From NCBI GenBank assembly GCA_024236155.1, contig JACKLA010000003.1:62001-126000 (forward strand): DNA of 64,000 bases, written 5' to 3'. The notes below the pieces were generated by a model that was not told where the DNA came from, searched no databases, and worked only from the letters and a program-made list of their open reading frames with translations. Numbering within the stretch: the first letter of the stretch is position 1; every line of letters starts with the position of its first letter. Made by a program: the position numbers and the translations under genes. The stretch comes from Sphingomonadaceae bacterium. GTDB taxonomy: Bacteria; Pseudomonadota; Alphaproteobacteria; Sphingomonadales; Sphingomonadaceae. This document shows positions 34,692-42,800 of the stretch, in pieces.

Positions 34692-37600
34692 CGGCCAAGC
34701 CCCAGGAAGCTGAAGCTGTCAGCATCGAACTTCATCCGAACCGTCGCATAGACACCCTTGTCGGTGCTGCGCGCGGCGGAGAAATCGCGATCGCGGAAAC
34801 CTTCGATATTGTAGCCGACACTCACAAGCACATCCTTGCGCGGGCTAAAGCCGATTTCCGGACCAAAGGCAAAGCTGGTTACATCATCTTTCAGGTTCGC
34901 CCGCACTGTCGCCCGGCCGCCGATTTCAAAATTGTCGCCAATGCCAATACGGGCATCAAGTCCGGCCATGGCCGTAAAGCCCTTGAGGTCGAAATCGTCA
35001 ATCTGGTCAACGCTGTAGCGCCCGCCGAGGAACAGGCCGATTTCGGTCCGCTGGAACAGGCCGCCATCGTCTTCGTCGAAGCCCTTGGGCGACCAGTTGG
35101 TCGACAGGCTACCGATGAAACGCTGCGATTTGGCATCGCCATCGACCGTCAGCGCGGTGCGGCCCGCCGGGCCGGTTTCTCCAGCTACCGCATCGACCAC
35201 CTTGTCGCTGCGGAACTCGAGCTTGGCAAGGAAGGCAAAATCGGATTCGTCCGGACGATGCGCAGCGGAAATCGCGGCATCCATGACTTCGGTGATTGCA
35301 CCGTTCTCGCCCTTCGCGCGCGTCCAGCTGAAGCCCGAACCGACAACGCTGCCTTCACCCAGCTGGCGGATTACGCCAAAGGTCGCACCCGTGCGGTCGG
35401 CATATTCGCCATCGCGGTATTCACCACGAGCCGTTGCCGACCAGCGATCCTTGCGCCAGCTGGCACCGAGCGTAACTGCCGTGAAATCCTCGAACAATTC
35501 GCCGTCCTGACCCAGGTGACCGCCGCTTGCGACCGGCTGGAGCGGGTTGACGACCTGTCCGATATCCGCGCCGCCAATCTGGCGGTTGCCGTCGATCGTC
35601 GCATCGAGGGTGAGCGATTTGCTGACCTGCAGGCTCTGCGACAGACCGAAGGCAGCGAAGCTGCGCTTGCCATATTCGTCGATGTCCTGCTGGCCCAGCG
35701 TGGTGCTGACGCGCGCGCCCGACCATGGGGCTACTTCGATACCACCGCGCAACGTGCGGGCGTCGATTGCGTCGCCTTCAGCGATCTCATACGAGCCGAT
35801 GGCCCGGATGTTGTTTGTCACCGCGTAGGACGCGCCGAACTGGTGGCGAGTCGGCAGGTCGATTGAATCCGTTCCCTCAAGCGCGATGCTGCTGGACGCA
35901 CTCAGTTCGAGCTTATTGTCGAGCAGGCGCTGTGTCGCTCCTGCTTCGAGCACGGTCGATGCTCCCGACCGGCCGTCTGCATAGCGATCATCGAAGCGCG
36001 CGATGCCAAGGCGCAAGTCGGTCGACTTGCTGCGCCAGGTGCCCTGCAACTGGATTGCATCGCGGCGAGCGGTATCTGTCAGGCTGTCGTCGCGCCATGC
36101 GCTGGCGGTGACGCTGGCGTTCTCGCTGAAACGATACCGCGCATCGACGCCAACCTTGCGGCGCCCGCGTTCGACACCGCTTTGCTGGCCGGTGCCAAAC
36201 TCTGCAGCAATCGAACGGGCATATGCCTGCACATCGAAGTTTTCCGAGCGGTGCTCGGCTTCTACGAGCCAGGCCGTCGAGGTTGCGCCGGCGCGGCGAC
36301 TGGCAGCCACTTCGGCGCGAACTTCAGTCGCATTGCCAACGCGCACGCGGGCATCGACAGCCGCGATATTCGTGCGGGCATCGTCACCCTTGTCGGTGAT
36401 GGCAGATGCACCGAGGCGAACCGCGCCATCGGCCAGCGTTACATCGGCGCGCACGCCCGCATTCCATTCACCGGCAGAGTTGAGATCGTCGGTTTCGTAT
36501 TCGACCACGATGAATTGCGGATTGAGGTCGAAGTCGCGGCTGAGCACCGGCTTGCTGAAGGTGATGGTGCCCGAAAGCAGGTCGATGTCGTAGTCGACAA
36601 AGCGTTCGAGCTCTTCGGTTGCCACGACAAGCTCGGACCGGAAGCGGTCACGCACCTCGATCCGCACGCGCTCGCTGTTCGGCACGATCAGGCGGCTCGA
36701 CAAGCGATAGGGACCGCTCAGGCCATTGCCCTGCATTTCATCCTTGCGGAAGCGCGTTTCGGTCTCGGCGGCAAAGCCCTGCACATGAACGTTGCCGAAG
36801 CGGCCTTCGGCCTTCACACCCGTGGCAGCGCGATTGTAGCGAGCCAGCTCGGTCTGGTCGAAGCCGGTGACGATATCGCCATAGATCGCGTAGAAGCTTT
36901 CCGTTTCGATCCGGACATACAGCTTCTCGCGGCTTGCTGCATCGAAGCGGCGCACCGAACCATCGGCGAAGACCGTGTAATAGGCGTTGGGATCGATAGC
37001 GCCCTGCAACCGCTCTTCGTCGCGTTGCTTGGCACTGTCATAGGCCGCAGTAAGCAGGAATTTCCCGAGCACGCGGCCTTTGGCGTAGAAGGCAACACGC
37101 GCGTTTTCGCCAAGATCGCTGTCGAAGCGCCCGGTGCGTTCCATATTGTCGGCGATGCTGCGTGCACCCAGCGATCCTTCTGCAAGACCAACGAGGGTCC
37201 ACTCCTGGTCGCCGGGTACGATCCAGCTTTCGATCTCCTGCGAACGGGTGATCCGCCCGTCGGTGAAGGTGAATTCCAGATGCAGCGGGCCGCTGACCAT
37301 GGTCGGGGCCAGTTCGATCAGCGCGATGCCGTTGTCGCCTTCCACAGTCCAGTTCGGGGCAGTGCTACCGCCCGACAGGCTCGAAAGCTGGGCCGATTGC
37401 ATCTGTTCGATCTGGCGCGCGCTTTCATAGGGCGCGTTGATGGCGACGCTACCGGAGACACCGGCGCGCACCGGGCGACCCTTGCGATCCGTGATACGCA
37501 CCGCGATTACTGGCTTGGTCGCACCATCGGCAACAAGGTTCGAACGATCCGCATCGAGAACCGCCATTGCCGGTGCAGCGGCGAAATCGACGCGGCGTTC

Positions 37601-39715
37601 GATTTCGGCCGCAATCGTATCGTCGCCATTGCGGACCTGTGCAGTGAAGTTGGTAACTTCGCCATTGAGCGGCAGACCGCGCCATACGCTTACCGCGAAG
37701 GGCGAATTGGGTGCATGCTCGACACCATCGAATGACAGCGGATCGACCAGTCTGCCATTGCTCGAAAGCGAAACGACCTGACCCGGCTTGTGACGGATCG
37801 CCACACGTACAGCGGGCGCGCGCGGATTGTGGCCGATTTCGGGGAAGAGAAATTCGATCGGACCGTCGCCATAGGCCTGCCAGTCGATTTCCGCCCCGGC
37901 AGCTTCTGCATCGCCCTTGGGCTCATCGGCCTCGGCAGGCTTCACCGGTGCCCAGCCTTCGGGCAGATCGGCATAGAAATCTGCCTGAACGAGGCTGCCG
38001 CCCTGACCGCGAACGAAGCGCGAGCTGGTCGATCCGGCGTTCGCTGTCGAACGCGAGCAATCCACGAATTCGCCGCCTTCGGGCAGGGTCTGGCGCTGCG
38101 CCTGCACGACGTGGGTACCAGGCAGCAGCCCCTCGAAGTGATAGCGGCCATCCGCATCGGTGATCGCGAAGCTACCGTCTTCAAGGATGACGCGCACGCC
38201 CGGGATACCGCGACGCTCGTTCTCGAGCATGCACGGACCTTCGGTGACGCGACCGATCAAGGTCATGCGGCTGCCGACGGTTTCGCGGTCGATCCGCAGA
38301 GCCACGCTGGTGCGGATGCTGTCGCCATTGCGATCGGTTGCAACTGCCTCGTTGAGGGCCTGGCCCGGAGGGGCATCGGCACGCACGACCATGGCGTAGC
38401 GAATGGTGTGCGTGGCACCAGCTGCAATCTGGTCGAAACGGACCGACAGCTGCCGTCCGTCGGCGCTCACGCTCACTGCATCGGGAGCGGGCAGGCCGTC
38501 TACACGGACCGTATCCTGGCGCAGGCGCAGCCATTGGGATGGCGTGTCGAGCACGACGACATCCTGTTTGGGGCCAAGTGTATCGAGGTTACGGATGGTA
38601 ACGGTGTAGACCACCGCATCGCCCGGCATCGCGACGGCGCGGGAAACGGTCTTTTGAAGGCCCACGGTGATGTTGGGTCGGTCAAGCGGAATGTCGACGC
38701 GGATCGGCAGCGGCGAATCCAGCACCAGTGGCGCGCCATATGACGCGTCGATCAGGATATATGGATCACCGTTGGGCCTGGTGAAGCCAGCCAGCTCCGC
38801 CGGTGTGCGCTCAGAAGGCGCAGAATAAGGGGAGGGCGGCTCGACCACGATGCGATAGCTGCCAAGCGGTGCCAGCGGAAACCAGTATTCACCGGGTTCC
38901 ATCTGGTAGACATTGCCCGCAGCATCGGTGATCGGCTGGCCGCTGATGACTGTCGAGGGCCAGGGCGTCACGCCGTCTTCTGCGAAGACTGAGGCAGGCT
39001 GGCCAGTTGCCGCGTTGACCAGTGACACGCGTGCACCCGAAACGGGGACACCGGTCTGGCTGTCGAAAACGAAGCCGAACGGATCGGCAAGGACGGCAAC
39101 GGCCGCTTCGACGATAGGTGTCCCGTCGGGACGGCGATATTCGATCGTGATCTGTTCGCCCGATTGCACGCTGAGAGCGCAATCACCCAGAACAGGCTGC
39201 GGAGGGATCACGACGGTGGGGATCGCACCGACGAATTCGCCTGTGTTTTCACCACTTTCGTAGACGGTCAGGCGCTCTTCATCGCCCGAGTTCGTCGTCA
39301 GGGTAACTTCAATGGAGTCAATCGCTGCCGGGTCCTGGTTCGCCAGCGGTGCAGTGATCCGGAAAACGAGCAGCTCGCCCGCACGAACGACATCGGCAGG
39401 GTCAACTGCAATCCCGTTTGCAGCACTGCCCGCTCCGCCCGGAATTGGCAGGGGAGAGCCGCCACACAGCGGGGTATTGATCGGCAAAACGGTGGAGGAT
39501 CCCGGCCCGGGATGGAAAGTCTCGATACGGACGCCGGGATCCACCACATCGAACGACACTTCGTTCGAAATCGTAGTTTGTTCCTGTCCGCCGACACGCC
39601 ATTGAGCGCCGGCGACATTGGTAATGGTCTGGGCCTGTGCCGGAAAGACGACAAAGAGCAGCAGCGTTGCAAGCAACGCTGCTGCCAAGTCGCGGATTTT
39701 CCGGAAGTGGACCAT
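34688..39715 (-). CDS. Giant DUF11 / Ig-like protein with predicted outer-membrane beta-barrel
   Basis: 1675 residues. Signal peptide MVHFRKIRDLAAALLATLLL...AQA; the ATG ending at 39715 is chosen for it. Order: an N-terminal sandwich opening ITNVAGAQWRV (1-345), DUF11 (345-480, ITVGLQKTVSRAVAMPGD), a CNA-B/SdrD-like repeat (483-550, GIPGVRVILEDGSFAITDADG), a Big-1-like domain (718-820), then about 830 residues of alternating polar and hydrophobic strands consistent with a large barrel, including FVDYDIDLLSGTITFSKPV near 1042. It ends FLGLGR. Likely anchors the operon's other products to the outer membrane; no function is established. Confidence 0.72.
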   Translation of the reverse strand: MVHFRKIRDLAAALLATLLLFVVFPAQAQTITNVAGAQWRVGGQEQTTISNEVSFDVVDPGVRIETFHPGPGSSTVLPINTPLCGGSPLPIPGGAGSAANGIAVDPADVVRAGELLVFRITAPLANQDPAAIDSIEVTLTTNSGDEERLTVYESGENTGEFVGAIPTVVIPPQPVLGDCALSVQSGEQITIEYRRPDGTPIVEAAVAVLADPFGFVFDSQTGVPVSGARVSLVNAATGQPASVFAEDGVTPWPSTVISGQPITDAAGNVYQMEPGEYWFPLAPLGSYRIVVEPPSPYSAPSERTPAELAGFTRPNGDPYILIDASYGAPLVLDSPLPIRVDIPLDRPNITVGLQKTVSRAVAMPGDAVVYTVTIRNLDTLGPKQDVVVLDTPSQWLRLRQDTVRVDGLPAPDAVSVSADGRQLSVRFDQIAAGATHTIRYAMVVRADAPPGQALNEAVATDRNGDSIRTSVALRIDRETVGSRMTLIGRVTEGPCMLENERRGIPGVRVILEDGSFAITDADGRYHFEGLLPGTHVVQAQRQTLPEGGEFVDCSRSTANAGSTSSRFVRGQGGSLVQADFYADLPEGWAPVKPAEADEPKGDAEAAGAEIDWQAYGDGPIEFLFPEIGHNPRAPAVRVAIRHKPGQVVSLSSNGRLVDPLSFDGVEHAPNSPFAVSVWRGLPLNGEVTNFTAQVRNGDDTIAAEIERRVDFAAAPAMAVLDADRSNLVADGATKPVIAVRITDRKGRPVRAGVSGSVAINAPYESARQIEQMQSAQLSSLSGGSTAPNWTVEGDNGIALIELAPTMVSGPLHLEFTFTDGRITRSQEIESWIVPGDQEWTLVGLAEGSLGARSIADNMERTGRFDSDLGENARVAFYAKGRVLGKFLLTAAYDSAKQRDEERLQGAIDPNAYYTVFADGSVRRFDAASREKLYVRIETESFYAIYGDIVTGFDQTELARYNRAATGVKAEGRFGNVHVQGFAAETETRFRKDEMQGNGLSGPYRLSSRLIVPNSERVRIEVRDRFRSELVVATEELERFVDYDIDLLSGTITFSKPVLSRDFDLNPQFIVVEYETDDLNSAGEWNAGVRADVTLADGAVRLGASAITDKGDDARTNIAAVDARVRVGNATEVRAEVAASRRAGATSTAWLVEAEHRSENFDVQAYARSIAAEFGTGQQSGVERGRRKVGVDARYRFSENASVTASAWRDDSLTDTARRDAIQLQGTWRSKSTDLRLGIARFDDRYADGRSGASTVLEAGATQRLLDNKLELSASSSIALEGTDSIDLPTRHQFGASYAVTNNIRAIGSYEIAEGDAIDARTLRGGIEVAPWSGARVSTTLGQQDIDEYGKRSFAAFGLSQSLQVSKSLTLDATIDGNRQIGGADIGQVVNPLQPVASGGHLGQDGELFEDFTAVTLGASWRKDRWSATARGEYRDGEYADRTGATFGVIRQLGEGSVVGSGFSWTRAKGENGAITEVMDAAISAAHRPDESDFAFLAKLEFRSDKVVDAVAGETGPAGRTALTVDGDAKSQRFIGSLSTNWSPKGFDEDDGGLFQRTEIGLFLGGRYSVDQIDDFDLKGFTAMAGLDARIGIGDNFEIGGRATVRANLKDDVTSFAFGPEIGFSPRKDVLVSVGYNIEGFRDRDFSAARSTDKGVYATVRMKFDADSFSFLGLGR

Positions 39716-39731
39716 CGAATAACCCGTCAGA

Positions 39732-40799
39732 TCAGTCGATAGTTGCCCGGAACAGGAGAGCACGCGTCTCACCGGCACTCAACGTGCCGAGATTGCCGCT
39801 TGCAACACCCTTGCCGTTCGCACCTGGATCGGCGAACGAACCAGTACCCGGATTGCTCGTGTCCGAGCACGAAGTCTGGAGCACGACACCGAAGGTGTTG
39901 TCGCGCGTGACTTCTGCCGGAACATCGTCCGACACCGAGATGTTGGTTGCATCGGCACTGCCAGATGCGTTGGTGACGAGGATGCAGTATTCGACCACAG
40001 CACCCGGAATCGCCTTGGGCGTACCGCCGGTCACATCGGTGATCGGATCGCTGATGATCGTACTGCTCTTGACCGCGCTGATCGACGCAGCAGAGACCTT
40101 GTAGTCATCGCTGGCCGAGTAGGCACCGTCATAGTCGGCGTCGGTATCACCCGAACCGTCGGCAAGGACGGTATCGACAACCGAGGCGTCGTTCGTCGCC
40201 GAAGTCGTGAGTTCCGTGCCGAGCGAACCTGCGCCGCCGCCGGCATGGCCGTCAGCCGTCAGGGTAACCGTCGAAACATCGCCGGTTGCCTGGCCGAGCG
40301 GAACACTGGCAACCACGAACACCGTCTGGCTGGTGTCTGCTGCCAGCTCGTCGATATAGGTGGTGGCTGTTTCGTCGGTCCAGTCGCCGTCATTGTCGGT
40401 GTCGACATAGATCAGCACGCTGGTGACATCGAAATTGTCGGTGTCGCCAAATGCCGATGTGCCGCCCGACTGGTTGGCAACGGTCAGTTCGTAGTCGAGA
40501 GTATCGTTCGACAGGTTGGTGACCTGAAAGGTCGTAACCTGCTGGACGGCGCCCGGCGTAACGATAGTTGCGCTGCCACCGACTTCGGCGACAGTAACGT
40601 TTACCTTGCGGTCGACCACGAACTCATCAGTGTTCGAGCTGACCGAAGGTTGGGTAACACCGCCCACGTCAAATGTGACGGACACGGTATTCTGGATCGG
40701 CGTCCCTGCGTCTGTACCCGCAGCAAGCGCCGCATTGGTACTGAGTGCGACGAGCGCAAAAGAGCTCACCGCGCCCAGCCATCTGCTGGTGCGTGTCAT
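39732..40799 (-). CDS. Secreted DUF11-type surface protein
   Basis: A 355-residue exported protein: signal peptide ending STNAALA-A, then TPIQNTVSVTFDV and SSNTDEFVVDRKVNVTV, an N-terminal module shared with its neighbours. The middle contains Asp-rich stretches (YVDTDNDGDWTDET, GDTDADYDG) that look like calcium-binding turns. The C-terminal DUF11 domain has PKAIPGAVVEYCILVTNASG and ends LLFRATID. It follows the 157-residue gene by 69 bp and precedes the barrel gene by 16 bp. Probable structural component; function unknown. Confidence 0.7.
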   Translation of the reverse strand: MTRTSRWLGAVSSFALVALSTNAALAAGTDAGTPIQNTVSVTFDVGGVTQPSVSSNTDEFVVDRKVNVTVAEVGGSATIVTPGAVQQVTTFQVTNLSNDTLDYELTVANQSGGTSAFGDTDNFDVTSVLIYVDTDNDGDWTDETATTYIDELAADTSQTVFVVASVPLGQATGDVSTVTLTADGHAGGGAGSLGTELTTSATNDASVVDTVLADGSGDTDADYDGAYSASDDYKVSAASISAVKSSTIISDPITDVTGGTPKAIPGAVVEYCILVTNASGSADATNISVSDDVPAEVTRDNTFGVVLQTSCSDTSNPGTGSFADPGANGKGVASGNLGTLSAGETRALLFRATID

Positions 40800-40868
40800 T
40801 GGTTTGGTCCTCTTCGTTTCGGCCGCGTTTTGGTCCGCCCGCAGCCTGTTAGCGGTCCTCCGGTCTGG

Positions 40869-41342
40869 TTATCGGACGATGGCTTGATAGGAGAGGGTTC
40901 CACGCGCGCCCGGATCGAGGCGCTTCAGGACCCAGCGAATATGCGTGACGTCTGCCAGTTCAGCCGGACGGTTTCCGACGATGTCGACGTCGACGGTCAA
41001 ATCGGACAACGGGGCATAGTTCTTGCCTCCGTCGACCGAGACGAGGAACGACGGATCGAGTTCGGCCAGTTTGACTGCACCGGGCAGCGGGTTGGTGACG
41101 ACGAAATTGTCGACCGCATCGGCGCCCTGGTTGTTGTACTCGGTCGAAAAGACGAGCCGATCACCGGGGATAACGTCGTTCGGTTCGCTAAGAACGGTCG
41201 TTTTCACGCCGTCCTTGTCGACCGAACGCTCGACTTTCACGTCGCTGTCGAGCGAAACGACACCCTCGGCATGCGCTGCGCCCACAGTCGAGAACAGCAC
41301 TGCTGCAAATACAAGAAAATCCGCAAAAATATTGTTTTTCAT
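40869..41342 (-). CDS. Small secreted single-DUF11-domain protein
   Basis: 157 residues: signal peptide MKNNIFADFLVFAAVLFSTVGAAHA, then one DUF11-like sandwich (DVIPGDRLVFSTEYNNQGAD, VVTNPLPGAVKL, LSYQAIVR). The fold matches the C-terminal domains of the flanking proteins without their long N-terminal region, so it may be a minor subunit or a chaperone-like partner. It starts 10 bp downstream of the first gene, with tight operon spacing. Confidence 0.68.
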   Translation of the reverse strand: MKNNIFADFLVFAAVLFSTVGAAHAEGVVSLDSDVKVERSVDKDGVKTTVLSEPNDVIPGDRLVFSTEYNNQGADAVDNFVVTNPLPGAVKLAELDPSFLVSVDGGKNYAPLSDLTVDVDIVGNRPAELADVTHIRWVLKRLDPGARGTLSYQAIVR

Positions 41343-41352
41343 TGTATTATCC

Positions 41353-42327
41353 TCAATCGATCTTGACGTTGAAGGTAATGGTGTAGTTGCTGCCAGCTGC
41401 TGCCGAGCCGATCAGAACATCGATCCCGCTGGCACCTGCCTTGCCTGCGTCCGCATCATCGGCATCGGTCAGTGACGCTGCATCGAGGGCAAGCGTCCCG
41501 GCTTCGTAAGTTGTGCCTGTCGGGATGATATCGGTAACGCGCAGGTCGGAAATCGAACCGCTGCCCGCTACGGTTGCAGTGAGCGTATAGGTAATGACAG
41601 CACCCGGCACCGCCTCGCTTCCGCCGAACGGGTCGGCGATTGCTGCCGCCTTTACGAGCGCCAGGCTCGCGAGGCTGGCAATCAGCGCGCCATTGGTTTC
41701 GTCATCGGCGCCGGTCGTGCCGACAACCGCATCGCTTCCGTCGACGCCCTGACCCGCGAAAGTGGTACCTGGGGTGCCGGTTCCGGTCACGGCTTCGGCG
41801 AGAAGGTTGATTTCGCTCGTCTGCCCGTCGGTAACACCGGCGGGGGGCGTTGCGAGGATAAACACGGTCAGCGTACCATCCGCCAGAATTTCAGGCGTTG
41901 CCTCGCTTGCGCCGAGAATGGCATCCACCCCGGGATCGTACACACCGTTGCCGTTCGTATCGACCGCGATCCCGTCGATCGTCATGTCGAAATCGTTTCC
42001 GGTCACCGATGGATCGGCCGTCAGGTCATATGCCTCCGGTCCGTTGCCGGTGTTGGTGATCTCGAACGTCAACACAACCGAACCACCACTCACCGCGACG
42101 GCACCTGCGTCCTGCGAGGCAATGGCAACGTCGAGCAGTTCGTCGACCTTGACCGTGACCGTGTTGGAATCGACGGTTTGCGTACCGGAACCGTCCGTAT
42201 AGCTGGCGGTTGCGGTATTCTCGATCAGCGTGCCGGCAGGTACGCCCTCTGCCATCGCATTGGTCGAAACCAGGGCGGTGGCGATGGCTAGGCTGCAGGC
42301 GGCGGTACGGATATGTGCGTATGTCAT
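41353..42327 (-). CDS. Secreted DUF11-type surface protein, first gene of operon
   Basis: 324 residues. ATG ending at 42327 is chosen, with AGGG ahead of it; the TTG at 42333 is an alternative. The signal peptide ends STNAMA-E, followed by the shared module AGTLIENTATASYTDG and VDSNTVTVKVDELLDVAI. A Ca-like DTNGNGVYDPGVD turn occurs in the middle. The C-terminal DUF11 domain (EAVPGAVITYTLTATVAGSG) ends ITFNVKID. It closely parallels the 355-residue neighbour and probably arose by duplication. Confidence 0.7.
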   Translation of the reverse strand: MTYAHIRTAACSLAIATALVSTNAMAEGVPAGTLIENTATASYTDGSGTQTVDSNTVTVKVDELLDVAIASQDAGAVAVSGGSVVLTFEITNTGNGPEAYDLTADPSVTGNDFDMTIDGIAVDTNGNGVYDPGVDAILGASEATPEILADGTLTVFILATPPAGVTDGQTSEINLLAEAVTGTGTPGTTFAGQGVDGSDAVVGTTGADDETNGALIASLASLALVKAAAIADPFGGSEAVPGAVITYTLTATVAGSGSISDLRVTDIIPTGTTYEAGTLALDAASLTDADDADAGKAGASGIDVLIGSAAAGSNYTITFNVKID

Positions 42328-42416
42328 GCACAACCCTATACCGGAGCTTGGTTATCGCTTTCCTAAGATGGCCAAGGGTTTCTCCTAGGGGACGGTTTGT
42401 AAAATTGTATAAAATC

Positions 42417-42430
42417 GGCGGAGTTCCGCC
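42417..42430 (-). promoter_or_regulatory. Operator-like palindrome at the surface-operon promoter
   Basis: GGCGGA-gt-TCCGCC is a perfect inverted repeat directly upstream (minus strand) of an AT-rich TTATACAAT box that could be the -10 element. It lies where a -35 box should be, and no good -35 is visible, suggesting control by a dedicated regulator. No such regulator is encoded next to the operon. Confidence 0.45.
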
Positions 42431-42444
42431 ATTTTGCGTGTCTA

Positions 42445-42532
42445 AACACATTGGTTAACGCCAGCGAGGCCGTGTCCCGTCGCCGTGGAACGCGCACGCG
42501 CTCGGATGTTTTGCAAATTAAAACAATGTGTT
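42445..42532. repeat. Spaced 9-bp inverted repeat upstream of surface operon
   Basis: AACACATTG (42445-42453) and CAATGTGTT (42524-42532) are perfect inverted copies 70 bp apart, in the gap between the tRNA-Ser gene and the operon. Could be paired protein sites forming a loop. The rest of this 259-bp gap shows no gene. Confidence 0.4.
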
Positions 42533-42586
42533 GGCAGGAGCCTTCTGAGTGGCACGTTCAGTCCGAATGGCGCGCATGAAGGCTGT

Positions 42587-42676
42587 TGGCGGACAGGGTG
42601 GGATTCGAACCCACGAAGGGCTTGCACCCTTGCCGGTTTTCAAGACCGGTGCATTCAACCGCTCTGCCACCTGTCC
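42587..42676 (-). tRNA. tRNA-Ser (anticodon UGA)
   Basis: On the minus strand GGACAGG pairs with CCTGTCC as a perfect 7-bp acceptor stem, followed by the G discriminator and an encoded CCA (42587-42589). The anticodon loop CTTGAAAA holds UGA, the long variable arm typical of tRNA-Ser is present, and the T-loop reads GGTTCGAATCC. 90 nt including CCA. Confidence 0.95.
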
Positions 42677-42800
42677 GCGCATCGCGCTCGCTAGCCACGG
42701 AATTGCCGCTTGTCACGCCCTGTAGGGCATCGATTGCGGTAAAGTGCGGGATTGTGGCGGTTTTGCCGTTTTTCCGGCCCGCGTTCTGTGTCACAAGACA

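Noticed and set aside
36400..36650. TonB-dependent receptor or classical autotransporter assignment for the giant protein
   Set aside because: No plug domain or TonB box; the N-terminal domains and the barrel do not match a standard autotransporter order that I recognise.
34613..38743. Long plus-strand frames (about 300-517 codons) opposite the giant barrel gene
   Set aside because: They mirror the barrel gene's codons, lack signal peptides or family motifs, and have no ribosome sites.
32361..42676. Genomic island integrated at tRNA-Ser
   Set aside because: No integrase, and no repeat of the tRNA 3' end at the far side; GC content and codon use look native. Left only as a possibility.
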